Shown one piece after another: positions 21,527-32,949 of a stretch of 64,000 nucleotides of DNA. The DNA comes from Amborella trichopoda. Its lineage: Eukaryota; Streptophyta; Magnoliopsida; Amborellales; Amborellaceae. The stretch is taken from the NCBI RefSeq assembly GCF_000471905.2, contig NW_006494789.1:6344966-6408965 (forward strand). The letters are read 5' to 3'. Made by a program: the position numbers and the translations under genes. Position 1 is the stretch's first letter; each line of letters starts with the position of its first letter. The notes beneath the pieces are model-generated. The model made no database searches. It was not told the origin of the DNA and saw nothing but the letters and a program-made list of their open reading frames with translations.

Positions 21527-22098
21527 TTAGGTATCACCCGTTGATAGGGGCATCACCTCCTCTCCATCAGGATGTGCTAGTATGTAGGCTCCATTTGGTG
21601 AGACCTTTTTTACTATAAAGAGATCCTCCCATTTGGGTTCAAATTTCCCTTTACACCGGCCATCCGTAACAATCGGCCTCTTGACGGCTAAAACTAGATC
21701 GCCATGGGCGAATGATCGGGCCTTGACAGGCTTCTCAAAAGCCCTCTTCATTCTCGCTTGGTTAAGTTTAAGGTTCTGTTGAGCCTGTAGCCTCTTTTCA
21801 TAGAGGGCATCCAATTCTTAATACCGGAGCTTGACTCTCTCATCTTCAATTAATCCTTGATGAATAATGACTCACAGTGATGGGATTTGAATTTCAAGCG
21901 GTAAAACTAGTTCACCTCTGTAGACCAGAGAATAAGGAGTGGAATCGGTAGCATTTCGCGTAGTAGTCAGATAAGCCCATAGTGCTTTAGGAAGCTTCTA
22001 ATGCCAGTTATTTTTCGTCTTTGATACTAATTTTCGTAAAATGTTGCATAGAGTCTTTTTCAAATCCTCACCTAATCCATTCGCCCAAGGGTGGTACA
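21527..22098 (-). pseudogene. C-terminal part of integrase of A2
   Basis: The minus strand shows YHPWANGLGEDLKK (with the last catalytic Glu of the DDE core), LPKALWAYLTT, ATDSTPYSLVY and ELVLP. An intact stretch from 21814 then contains LYEKRLQAQQNL, GDLVLAVKRP and GKFEPKWEDLFIVKKV. The last is the C-terminal DNA-binding/SH3-like part of plant Ty3/gypsy integrases. The two catalytic Asp are gone: at about 22098 the sequence switches to the end of gag. The integrase would insert the element cDNA into the chromosome. Confidence 0.85.
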
Positions 22099-22102
22099 TA
22101 AT

Positions 22103-24081
22103 CTAATACTTTGATTCGAAACCCAAATCTTCAAGCTTGATATGACCTTTTTGGATCAAAGCGTCGATGACATCTTTAAGTGTGTAGCATTCTTCTGTGG
22201 AGTGATTTATCATTTGATGATAAGAACAGTATCTTGTGTGCGTGTTAAGACCAGCTTGATTAGGGAACTTGATCTCTAGTAGCTCGATCATGTTCTGTTT
22301 CAGTAGTAGTCAGAGCAGTGCAGGAACCCATTATTTTTCAAAAGGATAAACCTTGTTCTAATGTCTAGTGAAATAGTCATCTCGATTAAGGTTTGTAGGT
22401 GGGGTTACCCGGTTTTACAACGACTACTATTCACCTATCTGAGGTGCTGTATTTATTGTGCTTACCCCTTTGGAGAGGTCCAAAGTCTAAGAGGCAGCTT
22501 TCTTTGGATCACTGATAGTAACGATTGCACTGATCACCCCCTTTTTGTTAGTTGCCTTGAGCATTGAACCGAGAACTACCACTGCCCCGGTTGTTTCCCG
22601 AGCTTGAGGACTGTTGTCGTGATGTACCATGGTGGTGTGACAGACTCTCTATGCAAACTGACTTAAAGATCAGCTCTGACCTGAAGGTAGGGTTGGAGGC
22701 CTCGACATGCAAAGCGATTTCAGGTTGCAGGTTTCGCACACAGGTCCAAATTGCTTCCTTCTCACGCTTGGGATTGGGATGACGAGGAGCCAAATCTCTC
22801 CACCTTGCAAGGAATTGATCTACAGGTTCATCTGGATCTTGGGTCAAAGTGAGAAGCTCGATGGTTTGAACTTATCTCTCAACCTCATATAAGCATTGGT
22901 GGAACAGTTTCTCAGATTCCTCCCAAGTATGTACTAAGTTTGGGGGAAGCCAAGCATACCACTGAAAAGCTGGGCCATCAAGGGTTTCAATGAACTGACG
23001 GAGTAGGACTCTCCTGTCAGCTGTTGTCTCTCGACATGCTGCTTGGAAGTGGGCGATATGTTGGTGCGGGGATGTGGTTCCATTGAACAGGGGAAACTTT
23101 CCTTTCTTGTAATCTGAGGGAAACGACACCTGATCAATGTATGAAGGGTATGACTTTTGACAAAGCATTGCACCATGTATTCACGGGATTTTTCTGTTCC
23201 TTAGGCTGTGAGTCACCATAACATCGATGTCTGCCTGTTAGATGGGGTGAGGGATAGAATTGTCCTGTGAGGTAAAAGGAGGAGGCTGCCTTTGAGGTGT
23301 ATCATCTGAATGATGGGAGTTGACCTCATGGTTAGCCGAATGTCGTGCGGCATCTATGTGATCAATCTTCTCCATCATTGCGCGCACCATGTCTTCGAAC
23401 CTAGTCATGCACTCTTCCTGCGAGTCAGGTTCGTTTACAACCATTACACTGACTGTTTCTCTAGGGAGGTCAGTCTTCGGTGCATTTGACGGCTTCCGAG
23501 CTTGAAGGGTCGCACATGGCCTATCGGTCAGCATGCCCAGACTGGACTCGACTCTTGTATGCTGAGCGTGTGAGGATCGATTATTGACGGTCTTCGGACA
23601 GTGGTTGCTGGGTGGTCGTTTTATTTTCTACGACGCTGATCACGGTGCGTTATTCTCGCACCTCTTCTTCAGTCTTCATGATTTGGAGAGGGTAGAATGG
23701 TTTTGAGGGAGGAGACCCTTGGAGCTAAGTGCCCCGGCTTTTCTGGTCGGCTCCTTAGTCAGGATCTGCAGTCCTCTGTCTTGCTTGAGCTTTAGATTAT
23801 GAAAAATCTCTCTCCAGAACTGAGACTGGGGTCGAGGTTGACCCGTCCTCTTAGAGCATGAGAGGGTGGTGTCCATGAGATGAGGTAGCGGATGTGGACC
23901 TTTGTCGGGGCCTGCTTGGGATGCTGCCTTGAAAGTTGAAGAATTTCATCAATCATTAGGCCTTTGCCCCTAGCTCCTTTGTGGGCTCCAGAGCCATAGC
24001 AGACCAGATGAGGCTGGCTGACGTTGGTACTCTTAGGGAAAACCTTCGAGTACCATGTCTTGAAATGTCCGCCTGGAGGAG
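22103..24081 (-). pseudogene. Gag of A2, main part (3' of the B insertion)
   Basis: Pieces read right to left from the B insertion. 23876-23238 is N-terminal low-complexity sequence. 23168-22872 is the gag core start (SYIDQVSFPSDYKKGKFPLF, HIAHFQAACRETT, FIETLDGPAFQWYAWL). 22847-22548 continues with TQDPDEPVDQFLARWRDL, PEIALHVEASN and SHHHGTSRQQS. 22291-22103 holds the knuckle CSYHQMINHSTEEC (22187-22228) and GHIKLEDLGF. The frame then meets the integrase tail. Homologous pieces are at 11792-12226 and 53459-54480. Stops and frameshifts make it non-functional. Confidence 0.85.
24077..24081. repeat. Left target-site duplication AGGAG of element B
   Basis: AGGAG lies directly left of the LTR start TGTAGACACC (24082) and again directly right of the 3' LTR end TAAACA (40258-40262). 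Confidence 0.85.
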
Positions 24082-25346
24082 TGTAGACACCCCATTTTAA
24101 AACTTGTAAATTCTACGATTTTTGAACCCTTAGGACCACATTATCCTAGTAAACACAAAATCAATAGTTCACATAGCCTACCCTATGACCCGGAACTAGT
24201 CTGCCTGCCCGAAACCCTATTTTGACAAAAAAAATTGTAAACGCCTTGTTTTACCAAAAAAAAAAATTTAATATAGTAAGTGAATATGTTTTGATCCAAA
24301 TTTTCTCTGAGAGCTTCATAAGAGGCTAAGGAAAATACCCAAAGTGAAAAAGGAAATTTGGACAAGTTTTGAGTTGGGCGACACTAGTAAATATCCTGTT
24401 TTACCAAAAAAATCATTAAAATTCCATTTTTACCCAAATTTTTTATGAGAGCATCACAAAATGATGGGGAATGCACTCAAAGTGAAAAATATGGATTTTG
24501 ACCAAGTTTGACTTCCGTATCACCCAGCCTAGGCTGAGCGACACGAGCCCCGAATTGATATTTTTCAGTTTTTTGGGTGACACTGGGTGTGTCGCCCGGG
24601 TGACACCAACTGTATCGCCTAGATCTGAGACCTCTAAAACACATTTTTTATTGAGTTTGTTGGTTGGTTAAGGGAAGATATTCCCCTCAACAAATTTTCC
24701 CCCCCTTTTAGCATCTTTTCGAGACCATTTAGAGGGGGATGGAGAGAGAAACAGGGAGACTTCAGAAAAGGAAACTCTAGAGAGAGAAAAACCCTAGCAA
24801 ACAAAAAGATACATAAGAGATAGACATGGAAAACCTGAGGGAGTTACAAGAGAGAGAACCTTGGAAATTGTGTTAGAAAGCCTTATCCCCCTGAGAGAAG
24901 GCCTAGATCTACCCTTAGGACACAGACCAGATCTACCCTTAGGACACAAAAACCTAAATAAAAGCCTTCATTCTGAAGAGATTTGTTGATAAACATTCGA
25001 CTTAGAGAGGCAAAGGAGGATTGGTTTTGACACGGGCGAGCCCTAGAAGGCTTGGGAGTCCCGGGCCATTCTGCTTGGTTCGGTACCATTTCTTTCCTTT
25101 TCTTATTATTTCATTATTTTAATTTTATTTCAGTATATATTTTTTAATTTTATTTAAGATCGCATTTTGGACACTCTGCCACAGATCTGAGAACAGATCT
25201 GCTCGTTTCTGAGATGATTTGACCTCAGATCTGAATTTGATTTGTCCCACTTTCTTAACCGCTATTTTAATAGATTTTCATCTAGTTTAAGGTGTTAAAA
25301 TCGAGATATCTTCATCAGAAGATCTGTGTGATTTTCATCAGAAATA
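24082..25346 (+). repeat. 5' LTR of element B
   Basis: It starts TGTAGACACCCCATTTT and ends CATCAGAAATA next to the primer site (the terminal CA has mutated to TA). It is about 150 bp longer than the 3' LTR, mainly because U3 holds a diverged direct duplication (about 24245-24400 and 24400-24540, both with CTGTTTTACCAAAAA...AAGTGAAAA...GGGCGACAC). GTGTCGCC/GGGTGACAC palindromic phrases lie at 24540-24625. Confidence 0.85.
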
Positions 25347-25349
25347 GTT

Positions 25350-25366
25350 TGGCGCCCACCGTGGGG
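25350..25366 (+). promoter_or_regulatory. Primer-binding site of element B
   Basis: TGGCGCCCACCGTGGGG lies three bases after the LTR end. It differs from the TGGCGACTCC site of family A, confirming that B is a separate family with another tRNA primer. This site type is common among Retand/Tat-like elements. Confidence 0.8.
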
Positions 25367-25389
25367 TAAATCAAGCGTGATTCGAGCAT

Positions 25390-26280
25390 CAAAATTTCGA
25401 AAATCTCATAATATTTTGAAACTTTGCAAACATGTTCTAAGTACCATTTTGTGACTTTTCCTAAAGTTTCCACTCAAAATAAAATATTTTAAAATGCAAA
25501 AAAATATTTTTCTATTAGATCTGCAGTCCCCTCCTATCGCTTTATTTTAATTTATTTTCATCAAAAAATATTTTATTTGTTATTTCTCCAAGTTCACGGT
25601 AAGTTCATTTTATCAATATCTAAAATGGAAAATATAAAAAAAATAAAACAAAAATATTTTTTTGGGTGACACACCTGGTGTCGCTCAGCTTACAAGGGCA
25701 ACACTACTCGTGTCGCCCTGGCGACATGCCCTATGTCACCTAAACCAAGACATTTTTTATTTTTACAAAAATTTTTAAATCTGTTATAGGAAATCTCTGG
25801 AGTCTTCACAAAATTTCAGAGAAAAATAAAAATTTTAAAAATACCAAAAGAATTTTTTACTTGATAAGTCTGTCATATCCGAACTTCCCTGTTTTCCAGT
25901 TATTTTAATTTATTTCATCGAAAAAGCTATTTTTCTTGTTTCTGCGAGTTTACAGTAGCTTATTTGCATCAAAATCCGTCATGAGAAAATATAATATATA
26001 TATATACATATTTGTGTTTTTTTTTTTTTTGGCCGACACACTTAGTGTCGCCTCGCTATCTGTGTTGCCCAGGCAACCCGCCCTGCGTCACCCAAACTAA
26101 AATGTCTCATATTATTCAAAAACTTTGCAAGTCCCTTCCAGAGACTCTTAGCAGCATGCTCACAAAATTTTAGCTTAAAATAAAAGTTTTAAAAATACCA
26201 AAAAAATATTTTGCTGAGGTAGGTCTGATCTATTCTTGACTTTCTGATTTCATTCTAGTTAGTTAATGTTTCTCCTTAGT
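25390..26280 (+). repeat. Leader array of B: about three units of roughly 340-360 bp
   Basis: Each unit has an AT-rich part (CACAAAATTT...AAAATACCAAAAAAATATTTT), a TTATTTTAATTTATTTCATC part and, at 25672-25745 and 26030-26095, a block of GACAC...GTGTCGCC inverted phrases like those in the LTR. The third unit lacks the last block. It contains an AT dinucleotide run near 25993-26005. Confidence 0.65.
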
Positions 26281-26640
26281 CCAAACCTAGACCCCCTCTT
26301 GGTCCGAGCCGAAGGATCGTTCCTAGCTCATCTTTGATCCAGTCTAGGTCCACATCTGGTCTAATCATTAAAACTCCCTAGGTCGAAGTCTAGGCATGTA
26401 CCTAGCCTAGCCCAGGTCGGAACCAGGTTCACACCCCGGTCCGAACCTAGGCCCCCTCATGGTCCGATTCGAAGGCTCATTCTTAGTTCAATCTTGATCC
26501 AGTTTGGGTCCACATCTAGTTTGAGTTTAAAAACCCTCTAGGTTCAAGCCTAGGCTTGCACCAAGCTCAGTCCAGGTCCAAACCAGGCTCACACGCGAGT
26601 CCAAACCTAGACCCACCCTTGGTTAGAGCCGACATTCCTG
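26280..26640 (+). repeat. Leader array of B: 160-162 bp units, 2.2 copies
   Basis: CCAAACCTAGACCCCCTC at about 26281, CCGAACCTAGGCCCCCTC at about 26442 and CCAAACCTAGACCCACCC at about 26602 start successive units. CTAG-rich sequence continues to 26860. Nothing coding is seen before the gag ATG at 26878. Confidence 0.75.
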
Positions 26641-26877
26641 CACCTTCTAGTCTAGATCTTAGTCTAGGTTCTAGCATAGGTTTAAGCATAGAGTTGGCTC
26701 TAGAGCTAGACTAGGCTTACCTTAGTTCAGGATTTAGCAAGTCTAGGTTCCAATCTAGTCTTAGCCTAGGTCTTAGTCAATGTTTTGCCCCTATAGTCAA
26801 GACTAAGTCTGCCATAGGTCGTCTAGTCTAGATCTTACCTAAGTCTAGATTCTAGAACCCCGCCAAAAGCAATCACC

Positions 26878-29090
26878 ATGTCAGTCACTAATGGTGACTA
26901 TGATGATCACTCCACGGCCAACTCTAAGCCCAACCTGCCTAAATCTGGGGACCACTATGCTGCAATCCCTTGGAATCATCAACAGATCTCAGGCCAGTCC
27001 AATATCCAACTCCCAGATCTTCTGCTAGAGACAAAGTTCTAAGCATCCACTCCTAATCCTGAAATTGATGTGATCCGCAAGGTTGGTTCGGCCCGAAAGA
27101 CTCTGAATAGTAAAGGGGTCCGACCTGTAATCGTCCTACCAGGAACTTTAGGCAACCAAAGTGGAAGTTGAGTGAGGGAAGAAATCCATGTAGCATCCAA
27201 CATCAATTCATGTAACTTGAACCCAGATAACCCCGAGGTCCAACGATCTCAAGACCAAGACGCACCTAGTTCTAGGGGATCCAACCCTACCTCGAGTCGT
27301 CGTAGTACAACTCATGATGTCTTGAATACTGTATGAGGTAGAGGTGTGGCCCCAAACCGACCCCTAGGCGAGATAGGTGTCCAAGTTGCTCTCAAAAGTC
27401 TAGTTGACTTAAGATACACTGTTCATGCCCCAACTTATGGGTCAATGCCAAACCAACTTAGTGATATAAGTCAACTCTTAACACAACTGAGTCAGTCGAT
27501 TCTTCAATCGGTCCCTCTAGTTCATCCGGTCCAACAAACCATGCAATTTTTGCAACTGGTGGCGAAACCCATGGGTCAGTACGCCCCTCAAGGGTAAGTG
27601 TATCAAACCACCCCGGTGACTACGACTCATCAATCTCTGGCCCATGTAGGCCAACATATACTCCAAATCTCGGCTCATCAGTCCACGCTTGGGAACCAGC
27701 AACCAGGGGGACTACTGTCTTGCCGAACACCCAACAAGAAGGCACTTTTAAAGCAATGCAGGATATGCTCGTAGGAATGGGAATGCATGAAATTCTACCC
27801 CCAAAGGCCTATGTTCAAGAGACCCTTGGAGGCATGGAGAACCTTCCCTTGGGATTTGTTATCCTAGTCTTTAGAAACAAGTTTAACAGGAAGAGTGATC
27901 CAAATGCTCACGTCAACGCGTATCTTCTCTTCATGAGAGCTTTGCTAGAAATGCCTAACCAACTGAACGTCATATTTTCGCAAACATTGACCGGCGACGC
28001 CTTGAACTAGCATTGGAGAACAATGTCCGCTCAACCACACATCATTCCAAACAAAATTTTCTACCTATTCGTCTCTCACTACTGTGGGTCGACACCAAGA
28101 TCTCTCTCCCTAGGCGAGCTCAGTGCAACAAAGAAAAATCCAGGATAATCGTTCGAGGATTTCATCTGTCAGTTATGCGAGGCAGCAATTCGAGTCGTAG
28201 AATGCCCACTGATAGACCCAGTCAAAATCTCCATGGCCTTAGAGAACGCTGCTCTTGAATACAGCCAAGGCCTTATCCCCCACTGTTTCAACTCCATGAT
28301 CGAGTGGGTGGCACGACATGGAAGGGCGAGAGGGACACCCCTCATCACCAGGCTCTACAATAAACCAATAACGACTCCCCAAAATAAGAGCAAAAAGAAT
28401 AACAAGGAGAAGGCTTCCGTTCAGGTTAACGAGATTGTAGTTAACGGACCTGCTCAAGGTTCAACCACTCATCACAACAATCAGAACCAAAACCGAAGTG
28501 GTCTGCTTAGAGCCAACACTCAAAATAATAACCAAAGGCGAGGGGATGATTCACTCCTCTCAAAGACCCGTTAGAAAAAGTGATGGAATTACTCCTAGTA
28601 AGAAACATGGTTTATCTACCGCCACCATCCGAATCACCACTTCAAGTCACGAACAAGAGCAGGTAGTGTAAATGGCATCAAAACCATGCACATGATGCTC
28701 AAAACTGCATATACCTGAAATGGGTAATTCATGGGTTAATCAATAGAGGGGACATCACTGTCGTGCCTAGAAATCAACCCGTTGAAGAGCCTAATCAAAA
28801 GATGGTTATCTCCACAAACCATCTCCCTAAAAATATGGTCACAACGATCGAAAAGCAAGGAGCTCAAGACAGCTCAAAAGAAAATGTTGTCATTCACATG
28901 GTTGAGAGTGGAGACGAAGAAGAAGATCCCAGTCAATTCATATTGATTTGTGATCATCATTTTCATAAATTTGATGAAGATCTATTAGATCTTCTAAAGG
29001 GAAGCCCTTCATCTCCGAACCTCAACAACCTGCCCAAATGGGATCAATTTGGCAAAGATGATATGCTAAATCGATATGATTAGAACCAAT
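26878..29090 (+). pseudogene. Gag of element B
   Basis: I place the start at ATG 26878 (SVTNGDYDDHS), because this frame joins the open piece at 27346-27597. Pieces in other frames follow. 27720-28010 is the gag core with LGFVILVFRNKFN, DPNAHVNAYLLFMRALLE and IFSQTLTGDALN. 28233-28574 has LENAALEYSQGL and an Asn/Lys-rich tail. 28580-29083 has the knuckle CKWHQNHAHDAQNC (28667-28708) with YLKWVIHGLINRGDI, then an acidic end. At least four stops and two or three frameshifts are present. Family Gag proteins build the particle and bind element RNA. One knuckle is seen, against two in family A. Confidence 0.85.
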
Positions 29091-29459
29091 GACAAGACGT
29101 CATGTTCCAAACAAGGGGCCAACAACCCGTAATCTCTCATTACTCTTGCTAGGGCTGACCTTATTAAGCTTCAAGCTGGCGAGGTTGATTTCGTAACCCG
29201 AAGAGGCTGAGTGTTCAAACCTGTCCAATTAATGGCCGACACTCTCGATGAAAGGATGGGAAAATCCTCAAGAGCAAGACAACCAACAGGGGTTGTAAAT
29301 CACGAGCCGAACAAGGAAATTCAAGAATCTACAACCACCTACAATCTACCGACTCATTCGAGAAGATCTAGGCTCAAATCTCCATCTTGGAGCTACTCAC
29401 CAACACACAGGGCCTAGGTCGAAGGGGTCCTTGCCAAGACAAACATCCCGAGCAGCACA

Positions 29460-30063
29460 CAGTCGGATGAGTTGTGCGGTCTGATCGACCAACCAATGGC
29501 ACAAACACCAATCGTGTTCACAGACGATGACATCCAGGCCAGCTTTAACCACTTTCATGTCCAACCTCTGGACATCCCTGTTTTCATGCAAGGATATGAA
29601 ATACGGAGAGTGCTTATCGAAAATGGGGCATCCCTAAGCATATGCGCTATGAAAATGGTGAAGCAGATAGGCAAAAGCCTGGATGACTTCGAGCCATGTC
29701 AACTAACTATCGCCTCGTACAATGGGACCAAGAGACAAGCTGAAGGCTCTCACACTTAAGATCGGCTCGGTCGTCCAACTGATAAAGTTCTATGTCTTAG
29801 AAATAAAACCTTCATTCAACATGCTTCTAGGAAGACCGTGGCTGCAGGAAACCTTGTGGTCGCCTCTACGCTCCATCAATGCCTCAAATTTCCAACAAAA
29901 AATGGCGCTGCGAAGGTATGCGCTGAACCCCCTTCTTTTTTCAATCCTAGCATACATAATGGAACGCTAGTCGTTGGGGTTGAGCTTGGAGAAATACCAT
30001 TCACTTCCTTCGAGAAAACCGATTATGCCACCTTACGCCTAGAGGCCGGTGACCATATTCCTT
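29460..30063 (+). pseudogene. Aspartic protease region of B
   Basis: IVFTDDDIQASFNHFHVQP and RRVLIENGASLSICAMKMV mark the retropepsin-like fold. The catalytic triplet, normally D-x-G-A/S in this lineage, reads ENGAS here, so the essential Asp is Glu. A frameshift near 29740 leads to the second half: LIKFYVLEIKPSFNMLLGRPW, then after another shift STLHQCLKFP. Length and order fit Tat proteases. It would cleave Gag-Pol; this copy cannot. Confidence 0.85.
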
Positions 30064-30489
30064 AAATTTTGTAAACATCTGCATTGATGGAGGTCATTAT
30101 CCAATGTCAAAGTCAATACTATTTCGGGTCCCTCGAAGCTTGGCACATGCTCCTCTCCCAAGGCTTCCAACCAGACCAAGGCTTGGGGAGTCAAGGGTAA
30201 GGCGTAACGGAGGCCATTTCTGAATCACCCCAAGCCAAAACTAACCTTCAAGCTATCCAGGCTTTGTATCCAAAGGCATTCAAAGCCTCGATCCTCTCGA
30301 TGCACGTCCTTCAAAACGGCCAAAGGTGATCCTTGATTCCCCAACAAGGAATAACTTTTCTTCCACATCTCAGCACACGCAAGAACTGGGAAATGAAGAC
30401 CTTTTCGCTGACCTGGATTTGAAGGTATGCACAATTAACTCTGACAAAGCCAAGTGTGCTCATCTGCCTAGTCAAACTCAGGAATAGAA

Positions 30490-31029
30490 TTGGTCTATCA
30501 CTCCTCTATCTCGAGAATCGCTGGAAGCATATCAGCGGCATCTCCAAGTCTTGGTGCAAAAAAATTGATAGGCGCAAGGTGGCCATCTAACCACCTTGCG
30601 CTTCCTGTCCCCAACATTTCTCTTGCGAGTCTCAAAAGGGACACCTCTTGCGACATTTCAAAAACCGTGGAAAATTCAAAACATGATAAAGCTTATAATA
30701 ATGAAAAAGAATTTTCAAAAATGGTGCTCACTCAAGACAGCCCAATAATGGTGCATAATACCCAAGACGATGAATTGGACGACCAAGATGAAGATCATGA
30801 GAGTCAAGAGTCTGAAGAAATCTCTCAACCTGAGGAACGTACTTTCCATGTAGAGCAATTCAAGAACAGGTTCGATGGTGACCCAACGGAAATCATCGAA
30901 GAGACGAATGACGTAAACTTAGGAACTAAGAAGGACCCAAGGTTAACCAAGATTGGAACCTCCTTATCTTCTGACGCGTGGGAAAATGTGTTTTCGTTTC
31001 TCAAGGAATATCGTGATGTCTTCACCTAG
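30490..31029 (+). pseudogene. Pre-RT part of B pol
   Basis: An open frame of 179 codons ends at a stop just before RT. It contains an acidic Asp/Glu-rich stretch, then LGTKKDPRLTKIGTSLSS and FLKEYRDVFT, the usual segment before RT in this lineage. The next codon is a stop (TAG) where a Trp (TGG) is normal in related elements (DVFAW), consistent with a G-to-A change. The stretch 30064-30489 upstream is noncoding or too degraded to read. Confidence 0.7.
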
Positions 31030-31041
31030 TCATATGAGGAT

Positions 31042-31755
31042 ATGCCAAGGCTAGATCCCACATTATTGCAACATCACCTAATATTCAACAAAGGGACAAA
31101 GCCTGTAAAGCAGAAACGCCGACTTCAAAAGACCCACCTTAAGCTTAAAATCAAAAAAGAAATCGAGAAACTGGTCACGGAGAGGTTCGTTACTCTTATT
31201 GAATATTCAAAATGGTTGGCCAACATAGTGGTCGTACCTAAGAAAGATGGGAGGATCCGAGTGTGTGTCGATTACAGAGACCTCAATAAGGCATGTCTTA
31301 AAGACAATTTTCTGTTACCAAAAATAGATGCCTTGGTTGACAGCACTGTGGGTCCTGAGATGTTGTCATTCATGGATGGCTTCTTGAGATACAAGCAAAT
31401 CCTCATGATAGAAGAAAACCAAACCAAGACATCATTCATAACGCAATGGGGAACCTATTGTTACAAAGTCATGGCCTTCGGTCTCAAAAACGCAGGAGCA
31501 ATTTATTAACGAGCAATGATTTGCATCTTCTACGATCTAATGCATACCATTATAGAAGACTATGTCGACGAAATTCTGGTCCAGTCAAAGAGCAAGTCTG
31601 ATCATCTTACCAACCTGAGAACCATTTTCAAAAGACGTCGAAAACATCAACTCAAACGTAATCCACAAATATGTGCCTTTGGAGTTGAATCCAAAAAATT
31701 ACTAGGCTTTATAGCAAGCCACAGACGCATTGAGGTGGACCCATCCAAAATATGA
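31042..31755 (+). pseudogene. Reverse transcriptase of element B
   Basis: The frame 31042-31509 shows IEKLVTERFVTLIEYSKWLA, GRIRVCVDYRDLNKACLKD, motif A FMDGFLRYKQI and motif B MAFGLKNAGAIY, then a stop. After it come ICIFYDLMHTIIEDYVDEILVQS and SKKLLGFIASHRRIEVDPSKI. The catalytic YVDD is YVDE, so the second Asp is lost. The connection LQGRI...RRFISQLMDKYAPF follows with stops. Confidence 0.9.
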
Positions 31756-32310
31756 GCCATCATTGAAATGCCTCCTCCCTAGAACATCAAAGAAATCCGT
31801 GGACTTCAAGGTCGCATATAAGTCATAAGGCGTTTCATTTCACAACTGATGGATAAGTACGCACCATTCAATAGACTCCTTAAGAAGGACACCCCATTTA
31901 AATAGGTCAATGATTGCTAAGAAGTATTCAATCAAATCAAGGAGGACCTCACCAAACCTCCCATCCTTTGTCCTTCTAGTCTAGATAAACCCCTGTTCTT
32001 ATACATGTCAGTGAAAGACAAGACCATGGGGGCAATATTAAGACAATGTAACGACCATGGAAAAGAACAAACGATATACTATATCAACAAAACCATGGTC
32101 GGCTATGAGACAAGATACACGGATGTGGAGAAACAATGCTTAACACTTGTGTGGGCCATGCAGAAATGAAGACATTATGTCTTATCTCATTCAATCAAGC
32201 TCATGTAAAAAATTAACCCACTCAAGTACCTATTGGAGAGGCCCGTCCTCAACGAACGTTTGGTGAAGTGGAGAATGGTAAGGAGAGAGTTCAAGATCGA
32301 GTATGTCACT
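31756..32310 (+). pseudogene. RNase H domain of B pol
   Basis: In one frame with several stops: EVFNQIKEDLTKPPIL, KPLFLYMSVKDKTMGAIL, QTIYYINKTMVGYETRY, CLTLVWAMQK and RHYVLSHSIKLM, then LLERPVLNERLVKW and REFKIEYVTQKSVKG. The order matches Ty3/gypsy RNase H. Confidence 0.8.
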
Positions 32311-32900
32311 CAAAAATCGGTCAAGGGATAAGTCATTGTTGACCACTTAGTTGAACACTCACTGCTAGACAATATTCCCGTTAACACGGATCTCCCTGAT
32401 GAGAACCTCTTCACAATTGAGGACTCGATTTGGGAGCTATACTTCGACACTGCAAAGAATGAGTACAGGTCAGGTATAGGAGTCATACTATGCTCACTCG
32501 AGAAGATTTTAATGCCTACAACTATCAGATTAAATTTCCCATGTACCAATAGCATTGCTGAATACGAAGCCTTGATAGCCAGGCTTGAGAATGACATGAG
32601 AATGAAAATCTAGCAAATACGAGTGATTGGCAACTCCTTACTCTTCATAAACCAAGTTCATAGGAATTGGAGGGTGAAAGAAGAAAAGCTCAAACCCTAT
32701 CAAGAACGGGTGGAAAAGATGATTCCATATTTTAAGAAAATCACCTTTTAACATGTAACTAGGGAAAATAATCGGTTCGCCGACACCCTTGCAACCCTTG
32801 CTGTGACGGTTGAAATTCCTCAAGAAATCACCACATTGACGTTCTACATTAGGAACAAACATGACCCTTCCCCACTAAGGATTAAAGAAGAAATAGAGTA
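32311..32900 (+). pseudogene. Archaeal-type second RNase H of B pol
   Basis: WELYFDTAKNEYRSGIGVIL, SIAEYEALIARLENDM, IRVIGNSLLFINQV, NWRVKEEKLKPYQ and NNRFADTLATLA form the characteristic fold, with the first Asp (FDTA), the Glu (YEAL) and the last Asp (FADTL) visible. This domain diagnoses the Tat lineage. Two or three stops interrupt it. Confidence 0.85.
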
Positions 32901-32949
32901 AGAAAATGAGAATGATGGGGAATTTTCTCTCGTGGCTTCTGATGCGCTA

